NCBI GenBank assembly: GCA_905215775.1
Contig: CAJMRM010000069.1
Location: 1-7,974, forward strand
Length of the DNA stretch: 7,974 nt
Direction: 5' to 3'
Source: an uncultured bacterium
GTDB taxonomy: Bacteria > Bacillota > Clostridia > Lachnospirales > Lachnospiraceae
Position numbers and translations under genes: made by a program. Below the pieces are notes generated by a model. That model did no database searches. It worked only from the letters and a program-made list of their open reading frames with translations, and had not been told where the DNA came from. Positions 1-4,362 of the stretch are shown here, piece after piece; positions within the stretch are counted from its first letter, which is position 1, and every line of letters begins with the position of its first letter.

Positions 1-25
1 CTTTTTGCATAGCAAGTATTGTATT
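1..25. repeat. 25-bp direct repeat, left copy
   Basis: This stretch matches 838-862 at 23 of 25 positions. The right copy lies inside the minus-strand gene 791-1201 and encodes the residues NAILAMQK; the left copy read on the minus strand gives NTILAMQK, so both differences keep an open frame. Similarity stops abruptly after base 25, just before the ribosome binding site of the next plus-strand gene. I infer a truncated paralogue of the 136-aa protein gene running out of the window to the left. Confidence 0.55.
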
Positions 26-45
26 AAAAGAGAGGAGGGAGCCGG

Positions 46-330
46 GTGAACGAGGCTATTTTTATTAAAAGAAAATGCATAGAGAATGATGCAGTGTTAA
101 AACACATTATAGAGTTACAAAATAAAATACGCAGTTCTTTGCATGAAATAGAAACAAGAATAGGTCAAGCGGAATGGCACGAAGGCAATCTGGGAGTTGT
201 TTTTGTAATCAATGTAGACCTGGAATGCTTACAGAAATACTGTGATGAAATAAAAATGTGCGCATCGGAGTTATATGGTGCTTATGAAAAATTAGCTAAT
301 CGCAGTTCTGCAGAACAGCACTGCGATTAG
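46..330 (+). CDS. Small hypothetical protein, helical, cysteine-containing
   Basis: A 94-residue protein that I do not recognise. The start is a GTG at 46, chosen because GGAGG (34-38) sits 7 nt upstream; no better ATG is placed. The sequence looks mostly helical and charged (KRKCIENDAVLKHIIELQNK, then a stretch up to about residue 40 compatible with a coiled coil), with a short hydrophobic strand VVFVINV at about 51-57 and four cysteines (11, 61, 66, 72) plus one near the C-terminus. There is no signal peptide or membrane segment. It converges with the minus-strand gene 338-505, only 7 nt apart, and its last codons form half of an inverted repeat. It is probably an accessory phage gene; nothing shows its function. 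Confidence 0.7.
   Translation: MNEAIFIKRKCIENDAVLKHIIELQNKIRSSLHEIETRIGQAEWHEGNLGVVFVINVDLECLQKYCDEIKMCASELYGAYEKLANRSSAEQHCD
296..330 (-). terminator. Hairpin at the end of a convergent pair, possible terminator
   Basis: A perfect 11-bp inverted repeat (CTAATCGCAGT at 296-306, its complement at 320-330) encloses a 13-nt loop and ends exactly at the stop codon of the 46-330 gene. Read on the minus strand the stem is followed by CTAATTTTTC, a short T run, so it could end transcription of the minus-strand gene 338-505. On the plus strand no T run follows. The stem is only moderately G+C-rich, so termination is a guess. Confidence 0.4.
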
Positions 331-337
331 TACAAAG

Positions 338-505
338 TTATTCATCGTTTTCGGCAATCATTAAAAGGGTTTGAACAATTTTGGCTTTGAAATTATCCAA
401 ATCCGCTTTGGTAATGGAGGCCTGCGAATCGCCGCTGGAGGATACTGACTGGTAAGAAAGCCATTCAGCAGCTTGACGAATAGCATTGGCATCTTTTTGA
501 TTCAT
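338..505 (-). CDS. Small hypothetical protein (55 aa)
   Basis: A 55-residue protein beginning MNQKDANAIRQAAEWLSYQ and ending TLLMIAENDE. I do not recognise a family. The ATG at 505 is preceded by a strong AAAGGAGA site about 6 nt away, and a well-formed minus-strand promoter with -10 TATACT lies at 553-581, so expression is well supported. The protein is acidic and probably forms two helices split by a serine-rich turn (SVSSSGDSQAS, about residues 20-30). There are no cysteines and no membrane segment. It converges with the 46-330 gene and diverges from the 58-aa membrane protein gene at 659. It is the first of three minus-strand units sharing the same promoter and leader design. Confidence 0.72.
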   Translation of the reverse strand: MNQKDANAIRQAAEWLSYQSVSSSGDSQASITKADLDNFKAKIVQTLLMIAENDE

Positions 506-529
506 TTTAATCTCCTTTCATTTGTACTC

Positions 530-581
530 GGCCTGGCAGGGCCTGTAAAAAGAGTATATAACGGGTAAGAGAATAAGACAA
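530..581 (-). promoter_or_regulatory. Promoter and leader hairpin, copy A
   Basis: On the minus strand, -35 TTGTCT (581-576), a 17-nt spacer and -10 TATACT (558-553). An A at 546, 7 nt after the -10, is the likely +1. A hairpin starts at +4: GGCC / loop / GGCC at 543-530. It drives 338-505 with a leader of about 41 nt. The same layout recurs at 1383-1435 and 1966-2017. Confidence 0.7.
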
Positions 582-658
582 TACCAAGAAGATGGCGTGG
601 CGCATAGTAATAGCACGGAAATAAGGCCTGTGACAAGGCGGAGACTGGAGGTGAACCA

Positions 659-835
659 ATGAACGGTAACAAACTTCTTATTGTTTCTGTTATTGCATTG
701 ATACTGTCACTCAAAGGGAGTGCGATAGTCCTGGATTTTTCCCATCCACGCCCGTGGATTGGACTGGTTATGCAGATACTGGGGCAGATGCTAGGTGTTT
801 TTGTCCTTGTTTCGATAGTTATCAAATTCGTATAA
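659..835 (+). CDS. Small hydrophobic protein, two membrane segments
   Basis: A 58-residue protein starting MNGNKLLIVSVIALILSL. The ATG at 659 follows a perfect GGAGGTG (647-653) with 5-nt spacing. Two hydrophobic stretches are visible, about residues 5-24 and 34-57, joined by a short polar turn containing FSHPRPW. A two-helix membrane hairpin is the natural reading. It could be a small phage membrane protein, a holin-like protein or a hydrophobic toxin; the sequence does not decide. Its last 45 bases lie over the 3' end of the minus-strand gene 791-1201, so the two messages are complementary at their 3' ends. There is no obvious terminator after the stop. Confidence 0.72.
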   Translation: MNGNKLLIVSVIALILSLKGSAIVLDFSHPRPWIGLVMQILGQMLGVFVLVSIVIKFV

Positions 836-1201
836 GTCTTTTTGCATGGCAAGTATTGCATTGGCTTGAACATTTCCGATGATTTCGGAAGGTACGTTTT
901 CAATCAGTGCTTGACCGTAGAGAGCGATTGCTGCCTGTGTTTCTGGGGTAGAAAGAAGAAGGGCAGCAGCTGACATATGATCAAAGTTTTTTAAAACCTG
1001 GGAATCCGAGGAAGGAAGGTCAATGGTAGCTTCCATAAAATCATGATAAGCCTTTAATTTTGCATTAAAAAAGAGATCAATGGTTTTTATCTTGTATTGG
1101 TAGCAAACTTGGATATAAGCAGATACAGCTGGTGCAATGATAGCTGAAATCGCAGTAATGGAACAAGCAATAATAGTAATAGCAGAATCAGAAATATTCA
1201 T
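791..1201 (-). CDS. Hypothetical membrane-anchored protein (136 aa)
   Basis: A 136-residue protein starting MNISDSAITIIACSITAIS. The ATG at 1201 is preceded by GGGGGA about 7 nt upstream. Residues 8-30 form one strong hydrophobic segment rich in I, A and S, probably an N-terminal transmembrane anchor. The rest (about 35-136) is soluble and helical, with the conspicuous stretch FFNAKLKAYHDFMEATIDLP, and probably stays in the cytoplasm. Proteins of this layout occur in Gram-positive phages and mobile elements, but I know no function for them. It is the second gene of a minus-strand pair: the 41-aa gene ends 28 nt upstream and both are read from the promoter at 1383-1435. Part of its 3' region is duplicated at the left edge of the window. 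Confidence 0.75.
   Translation of the reverse strand: MNISDSAITIIACSITAISAIIAPAVSAYIQVCYQYKIKTIDLFFNAKLKAYHDFMEATIDLPSSDSQVLKNFDHMSAAALLLSTPETQAAIALYGQALIENVPSEIIGNVQANAILAMQKDLYEFDNYRNKDKNT
838..862. repeat. 25-bp direct repeat, right copy
   Basis: Second copy of the repeat at 1-25 (23/25 identical). It lies within the 3' part of the minus-strand gene 791-1201, close to the 3' end of the convergent 58-aa gene, and encodes part of its C-terminal helix. Confidence 0.55.
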
Positions 1202-1229
1202 AAGTATCCCCCAAAGTATTTTAGACTTT

Positions 1230-1355
1230 CTAAATTAGTACATGCTCAATATCACCAGGTATGAATGCGCTGTCAGGTAAATTTTGAATCTCGCGGCTGC
1301 AAAAAGCACTGGCTATATTGTGGGCAGCAGTTTCCGGATCTATGTAGTGTTCCAT
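1230..1355 (-). CDS. Small hypothetical protein (41 aa)
   Basis: A 41-residue protein, MEHYIDPETAAHNIASAFCS followed by a loop-rich acidic end (IPGDIEHVLI). I chose the ATG at 1355 because AAGGGGG lies 9 nt upstream; an in-frame ATG 9 nt earlier would overlap that site. There is no membrane segment and a single cysteine. The family is not recognised. It is the first gene of a minus-strand unit with the 136-aa membrane protein gene, transcribed from the conserved promoter at 1383-1435 with a leader of about 45 nt. A weak hairpin (TTTAGA/TCTAAA, 1220-1234) covers its stop codon and may mark the border between the two genes. Confidence 0.62.
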   Translation of the reverse strand: MEHYIDPETAAHNIASAFCSREIQNLPDSAFIPGDIEHVLI

Positions 1356-1382
1356 TGTGTACATCCCCCTTCTTTTATATTT

Positions 1383-1435
1383 CAGCATGGCAGTGCTGAT
1401 AAGGGGAGTATACCACGGGAAGATCTGATTTTCCA
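1383..1435 (-). promoter_or_regulatory. Promoter and leader hairpin, copy C
   Basis: On the minus strand, -35 TGGAAA (1435-1430), a 17-nt spacer, -10 TATACT (1412-1407) and likely +1 A at 1400. The hairpin CAGCA / 6-nt loop / TGCTG occupies 1398-1383. It drives the 41-aa and 136-aa genes. The -35 and spacer lie inside the remnant of a plus-strand regulator gene. Confidence 0.65.
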
Positions 1436-1543
1436 GAGAAGGTCGCAGATTATCTGGGCGTGACCATCGAGGAGTTGCTGAAGCAGGGAGGTGAGAATGA
1501 TGACACCCAAGAAAATAATAAACGAAAATGTACCGACAGCTAA
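1403..1543 (+). pseudogene. Remnant of an XRE/Cro-type regulator (C-terminal part)
   Basis: The open frame reads PEKVADYLGVTIEELLKQGG and continues to a TAA at 1541-1543. The segment KVADYLGVTIEELL is the typical last helix and tail of small XRE-family helix-turn-helix repressors. Everything before it is missing: an in-frame TAA lies at 1400-1402, and no ATG or spaced ribosome binding site precedes the match. The DNA-binding helices are therefore gone and the frame is very likely untranslated. Its end runs through the start region of the 1497-1775 gene. It is probably the scar of a replaced phage repressor or Cro gene, into which the conserved minus-strand promoter has been joined. Confidence 0.65.
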
Positions 1544-1775
1544 GGTCAAGATTATTTCGGAAGGTGGAAACGCAGTGGTATTTCTGGACGGTGTAAAAGT
1601 AAATGGAGTTATAGGGTATGAAGTTATCCATGACCGGACTAAAACACAGATTCCGGTTCTCCGGCTTAATATCCAGAGCGAACTGGATATTGAAACTGGG
1701 GTGATTCCAGAACTGCCAGAGCCGTGGAATCTGTGTTATGTGCTTAAGTCGTCTGTTTCGGATAGTCAAGCCTAA
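1497..1775 (+). CDS. Small phage-type hypothetical protein
   Basis: A 92-residue protein starting MMTPKKIINENVPTAKVKII. Two adjacent ATGs (1497 and 1500) follow GGAGG (1487-1491); an upstream in-frame GTG at 1491 is part of the ribosome binding site and was rejected. The middle (about 16-60) is strand-rich: AKVKIISEGGNAVVFLDGVKVNGVIGYE..., ending in an acidic part, ETGVIPELPEPW. This resembles small beta-rich proteins common in Firmicutes phages, which carry a similar 'V-DG-KV-GV' core, but I cannot name a characterised function. It converges with and overlaps the minus-strand Cys-rich gene 1744-1938 by 32 bases. It follows the regulator remnant, whose tail overlaps its start in another frame. 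Confidence 0.72.
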   Translation: MMTPKKIINENVPTAKVKIISEGGNAVVFLDGVKVNGVIGYEVIHDRTKTQIPVLRLNIQSELDIETGVIPELPEPWNLCYVLKSSVSDSQA

Positions 1776-1938
1776 AGCCAACCGGACGTTCATCCATAAG
1801 CTGGCAGTCCTGTGCACAGTATGGATAAGAGCAATCATATCCGGAGACAGCTTCATTATCCCAGTGGATGCAGATTCCAATGAGATGTTTTTCTTTTGAA
1901 CAGTAACAGAGATAAGGGCTGTCATAGGATGCTTTCAT
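1744..1938 (-). CDS. Cysteine-rich small protein, probable metal binding
   Basis: A 64-residue protein starting MKASYDSPYLCYCSKEKHLI. Six cysteines (11, 13, 23, 36, 41, 45) and histidines at 18 and 25 are arranged as CxC...C...C(4)C(3)C, suggesting one or two structural metal sites or disulfides. The C-terminus contains MDERPVGFRLDYP. The ATG at 1938 has AAAGG about 10 nt upstream, and the third copy of the conserved minus-strand promoter lies at 1966-2017, so it is probably a real gene despite its size. Its 3' end overlaps the convergent 1497-1775 gene by 32 bases. The family is not certain. Confidence 0.65.
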   Translation of the reverse strand: MKASYDSPYLCYCSKEKHLIGICIHWDNEAVSGYDCSYPYCAQDCQLMDERPVGFRLDYPKQTT

Positions 1939-1965
1939 TGATTCACGCCTTTCTTTTCTGGACTC

Positions 1966-2017
1966 GGCGCTGCAATGCCTGTGAGTACAGTATAAGGCAG
2001 AATAAAGGGGGACTCAA
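1966..2017 (-). promoter_or_regulatory. Promoter and leader hairpin, copy B
   Basis: On the minus strand, -35 TTGAGT (2017-2012), a 17-nt spacer, -10 TATACT (1994-1989) and likely +1 A at 1982. A hairpin of GGCA / TTGCAG / CGCC (one G-T pair) spans 1979-1966. It drives the Cys-rich gene with a leader of about 44 nt. Confidence 0.7.
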
Positions 2018-2083
2018 GACAGGAGATAGAATATGGAAACAAGTACAACCATCCATGCATAGTATCAACCAGGAGGTGAGGCG

Positions 2084-2227
2084 ATGGTGAAGATAAAGAT
2101 AATCGTGCATATCGCCGGAGAAGAAATTGATTGGGATAAGATTCCGGAAGAGAAGCGGAGGATCATCTCCGAAAAGATCCAGGAAACCATGATGTCTTCG
2201 GCCGGATACAAGAGGGCTCCCGCTTAA
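2084..2227 (+). CDS. Small hypothetical protein (47 aa), first of the plus-strand operon
   Basis: A 47-residue protein starting MVKIKIIVHIAGEEIDWDKI. The ATG at 2084 follows GGAGGTGAGGCG with normal spacing. A strand of alternating hydrophobic residues (VKIKIIVHI) is followed by a charged helix (PEEKRRIISEKIQETMM). It resembles tiny phage proteins of the same 'I-V-I-GEE-D...PEEKR' style, for which no function is known to me. It is the first gene of the long plus-strand operon. No convincing promoter was found between the minus-strand promoter B and this start. Confidence 0.68.
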   Translation: MVKIKIIVHIAGEEIDWDKIPEEKRRIISEKIQETMMSSAGYKRAPA

Positions 2228-2265
2228 CGGCGGGCCAGATGGACAAGCACAGGGAGGTGAGGACG

Positions 2266-2421
2266 ATGAAAAGAAGACCAAAGCGGCCGACCGATGAGCA
2301 GGCGATGCTGATCGCAAAGGCTGGGCTGATGGCCAGGGACTGGCTGGTCCTGTGGGCATCAGAGAGTCGGATGTGTCTGGTACACCGGAGTAATGGTAAA
2401 ACCAGGAGAATCGAGATTTAA
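2266..2421 (+). CDS. Small basic protein resembling DUF6906
   Basis: A 51-residue basic protein starting MKRRPKRPTDEQAMLIAKAG and continuing DWLVLWASESRMCLVHRSNG to the end KTRRIEI. The pattern 'K-RPT--Q--LI---GL--DWLV------L-LVHR-SGK-R-I' matches, from memory, the short phage proteins catalogued as DUF6906; this is recognition, not a search result. The start at 2266 is chosen over an in-frame ATG at 2239 because GGAGG (2253-2257) is spaced 8 nt from it. The function of the family is unknown. It sits 38 nt after the 47-aa gene and 13 nt before the next one. Confidence 0.75.
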   Translation: MKRRPKRPTDEQAMLIAKAGLMARDWLVLWASESRMCLVHRSNGKTRRIEI

Positions 2422-2434
2422 GGAGGTAAGGACA

Positions 2435-2614
2435 ATGGAAAAAGAGATCCAGTACATGCCGGTAGGCCGGGTACGCCGCCGGAGAAGGACCTGGCGCCGG
2501 ACTGTGAGAGATCTGGTCCGGATGCTGATGGCCGGAGGTGAGCTGATCGGCACAGGGATCCTGGCCGGGGCCGGATTCGGAGTCGGGCTGGCAGCAGTGA
2601 CAGTTTTCTTTTAG
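2435..2614 (+). CDS. Small arginine-rich protein with C-terminal membrane segment
   Basis: A 59-residue protein starting MEKEIQYMPVGRVRRRRRTW. Residues 12-27 are strongly basic (VRRRRRTWRRTVRDLVR); residues 37-59 are hydrophobic and glycine/alanine-rich, ending VGLAAVTVFF, a likely C-terminal membrane anchor with the basic part inside the cell. The ATG at 2435 follows AAGGAGGTAAGGACA. An in-frame ATG at 2393 lies inside the preceding gene and has no ribosome binding site. I do not recognise a family. It lies 13 nt after the DUF6906-like gene and 16 nt before the next. Confidence 0.7.
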   Translation: MEKEIQYMPVGRVRRRRRTWRRTVRDLVRMLMAGGELIGTGILAGAGFGVGLAAVTVFF

Positions 2615-2630
2615 AGAGGGAGGTGCGGAC

Positions 2631-2888
2631 ATGAAGGACGAATGCCTGGCGGTAAAAATTAGTTTCCCAGGAAGTGATCTCACGGGGGCAACTATTTATC
2701 TGAAGGGCTGGCAGGCAGAACAGCTGAAAGCCCGGGTGGACGCAAATAACCGGTGTCTGCGGTCCCAGGGACGTCCGGAGGATTACACCATGGCCCATGC
2801 CATCCACTCTGCGCTCGAGATGTGCTTCAAGGGTCCGGAAGAAAAAGAATCCCCGGAAGCGGCAACTTCCAGGGGACTCAAAGAATAA
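2631..2888 (+). CDS. Hypothetical protein (85 aa)
   Basis: An 85-residue soluble protein, not recognised. An N-terminal beta-like stretch (CLAVKISFPGSDLTGATIYL) is followed by helices (GWQAEQLKARVDANNRCL) and, after a short linker, another helix (TMAHAIHSALEMCF), with a charged tail rich in E and K. The ATG at 2631 follows GGGAGGTG (2618-2625). It is in line with the neighbouring small genes. A 7-bp hairpin follows 4 nt after the stop codon, before the next gene. Confidence 0.72.
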   Translation: MKDECLAVKISFPGSDLTGATIYLKGWQAEQLKARVDANNRCLRSQGRPEDYTMAHAIHSALEMCFKGPEEKESPEAATSRGLKE

Positions 2889-2892
2889 ACAC

Positions 2893-2913
2893 TCTGCCTT
2901 TATTATAGGCAGA
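2893..2913 (+). other. Intercistronic hairpin
   Basis: TCTGCCT (2893-2899) and AGGCAGA (2907-2913) form a perfect 7-bp stem with a 7-nt A+T loop between two genes of the operon. No T run follows, so it is unlikely to be an efficient terminator; it might stabilise or mark a cleavage point of the mRNA. Confidence 0.35.
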
Positions 2914-2944
2914 AACAGAAAGAAAATCAAGGGAGAAATAGAAA

Positions 2945-3121
2945 ATGTGGAGACATTACCGCTGTAAACGGTGTGGGAGGGTCATCTACATAGACCCGGG
3001 GGAGAAAAGGCTCTGTGAAGACTGCATGGAAGCAGAAGAGGATAAGGAGGCCCCGGATATACAGGAGGGATCCGGGCATGGCAGCAGAAAAGAGGAAGAG
3101 GTGACGGAGCATGACGTATGA
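2945..3121 (+). CDS. Small zinc-ribbon protein (58 aa)
   Basis: A 58-residue protein starting MWRHYRCKRCGRVIYIDPGE. Cysteines at 7, 10, 24 and 27 form two CxxC knuckles 13 residues apart, a classical zinc ribbon; the rest (29-58) is acidic and probably disordered. The ATG at 2945 has AAGGGAG about 9 nt upstream. Its last 11 bases overlap the start of the next gene (ATG at 3111), which suggests translational coupling. Small zinc ribbons of this type are frequent in Firmicutes phages; possible partners are nucleic acid or another protein, but nothing here shows which. Confidence 0.75.
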   Translation: MWRHYRCKRCGRVIYIDPGEKRLCEDCMEAEEDKEAPDIQEGSGHGSRKEEEVTEHDV

Positions 3122-3701
3122 GAGGAAGATCGATATCATGGTGGCGGCCTTCTGTGCTGCCCAGGGAGACCGGGGAGAGGCATGGGAGGCCGGGATCCGG
3201 AAGGGGCTGATCGATGGATTCCTTCGGATCCGGAGACTGGAGATGGCAGAGGGGGCAGCAGAAGCACGGTGCTGCTTCTTCCCGGTGGAGCGGATCCAGG
3301 AAGGATTCGGGATCTGGAACAGCGGCGGGTATGACAGCAGGCATGGGCTTGGCAGATCGGTGGCAGCGGCCGGAATGGACGGGGAGAAGCTGCGGCAGAT
3401 CCGGTATGTGGCGGAGAGGAATGGCCGCCATTCTCTGGCCGTAGTCTATCCGGGATGCTATATTGCCGTATCCGTAAGCCGGGACATGCATGATCCGACC
3501 AGCATAGCTGTGTACCGGGTTGAGGGATTCCAGGAGACGGAGCCGGGGATGTACCAGGCCAGGGCCGCCAGGGTATACCAGATGGAGCCCTATTATTCCA
3601 GCCTGTCAGAAGCCCAGGAAAAGCGTCTGGAACGCCTTATCAGGGTATCCGTCTGGATCGCCACGACGCCGGATCTGTACAAACTCCGGGATAAGGTGTG
3701 A
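3111..3701 (+). CDS. Hypothetical phage protein (196 aa)
   Basis: A 196-residue soluble protein that I do not recognise. The ATG at 3111 overlaps the zinc-ribbon gene and has AGAGGTGA nearby upstream. The N-terminal 50 residues are helical (TYERKIDIMVAAFCAAQ...GLIDGFLRIRRLEM). A central part with glycines (GFGIWNSGGYDSRHGLG) follows, then a strand-rich portion (HSLAVVYPGCYIAVSVSRDM, IAVYRVEGFQETEPG) and a C-terminal helix (SEAQEKRLERLIRVSVWIAT). No catalytic motif or membrane segment stands out. It ends one base before the nuclease gene (TGAC-ATG), so the two are probably made together, in the early or replication block. Confidence 0.75.
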   Translation: MTYERKIDIMVAAFCAAQGDRGEAWEAGIRKGLIDGFLRIRRLEMAEGAAEARCCFFPVERIQEGFGIWNSGGYDSRHGLGRSVAAAGMDGEKLRQIRYVAERNGRHSLAVVYPGCYIAVSVSRDMHDPTSIAVYRVEGFQETEPGMYQARAARVYQMEPYYSSLSEAQEKRLERLIRVSVWIATTPDLYKLRDKV

Positions 3702-3702
3702 C

Positions 3703-4362
3703 ATGAAATACTATAAAGGAAAAGTGGAAGAGGTCCGGATCCGGCAGGACTCTTCAGAACTGCATCTGATCGTTGATGATAACCTGGAGGACCTCCGCCG
3801 CCAGCGGTGCAGGGAGGTGCAGGTGGGGATTGATGACGGCCGGACGATCTCCCCGGCCCAGAGACGGAAAGCGTATGCGACTCTCCGGGACATCGGGGAC
3901 CATACGGGTTATGCCCCGGAAGAGATCAAGCAGATCATGAAGATCGAGCACATGCTGCGTGTCGGGGACCAGAAGGTGATCAGCCTGTCGGACTGTACCA
4001 TGACAGACGCCAGGGAGTTTATCAATACGCTGATGGAGTACGCACTGAAGGTGGGGATCATCCTCACAGAGTCGGGACTGATGCGGACAGATGACATAGA
4101 CTGCTATCTGATCCAGTGCATCCGGTACCGGCGGTGCTGTATCTGCGGGAAACCGGCGGATATCCACCATGTGGATGCGATCGGCATGGGAAGGAACCGG
4201 CAGCAGGTGGATGATTCCGGCTATGAAATTGCCGCCCTGTGCCGGATGCACCATACGATATCACACCAGATGGGATGGGACCGGTTTGCGGATTCGTACC
4301 ATGTGTACGGGATAAGGCGGGACCGGACGGAGGTGGACAATGAACAGAGCCATCATAAATAA
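3703..4362 (+). CDS. Putative HNHc nuclease (HNHc_6 type)
   Basis: A 219-residue protein whose C-terminal third carries a zinc-supported HNH motif: CCIC at 145-148, DIHHVDAIGMGRNR at 153-166, then C180, H183-H184 and H188, closing with DSYHVYGI. The order CxxC / HH...N...CxxHH and the phrase 'IGMGRNR' are those of the phage 'putative HNHc nuclease' family, a metal-dependent DNA endonuclease usually found among recombination and replication genes. The N-terminal about 140 residues are strand- then helix-rich, as is usual for that family. The start at 3703 follows the previous stop by one base; the open frame continues upstream to 3520 but only inside the previous gene. It overlaps the helicase gene by 23 bases, pointing to joint expression. 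Confidence 0.85.
   Translation: MKYYKGKVEEVRIRQDSSELHLIVDDNLEDLRRQRCREVQVGIDDGRTISPAQRRKAYATLRDIGDHTGYAPEEIKQIMKIEHMLRVGDQKVISLSDCTMTDAREFINTLMEYALKVGIILTESGLMRTDDIDCYLIQCIRYRRCCICGKPADIHHVDAIGMGRNRQQVDDSGYEIAALCRMHHTISHQMGWDRFADSYHVYGIRRDRTEVDNEQSHHK

Noticed and set aside
502..903. Minus-strand open frame of 133 codons
   Set aside because: It overlaps the well-supported 58-aa plus-strand gene and the 136-aa gene, lacks a ribosome binding site and has a random-looking composition.
1220..1234. Small hairpin TTTAGA/TCTAAA between the 41-aa and 136-aa genes
   Set aside because: Six A+T-rich pairs without a T run; too weak to call a terminator.
1230..1925. Long minus-strand frame of 231 codons
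   Set aside because: Only its last 41 codons have a proper start and ribosome binding site; the rest runs through the 1497-1775 gene and a promoter.
1896..2090. Plus-strand frame of 64 codons
   Set aside because: No ribosome binding site, and it covers the start and promoter of the Cys-rich minus-strand gene.
1943..2930. Overlapping long minus-strand frames opposite the small-gene operon
   Set aside because: Proline- and serine-rich shadow translations of a G+C-rich coding strand, without ribosome binding sites; the plus-strand genes all have good sites.
2982..3491. Minus-strand frame of 169 codons
   Set aside because: Antisense shadow of the zinc-ribbon gene and the 196-aa gene.
3520..3702. 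Upstream extension of the nuclease frame
   Set aside because: It lies wholly inside the previous gene and is arginine-rich without family features; the ATG at 3703 gives the usual family beginning.
3754..4254. Minus-strand frame of 166 codons
   Set aside because: Shadow opposite the nuclease gene.
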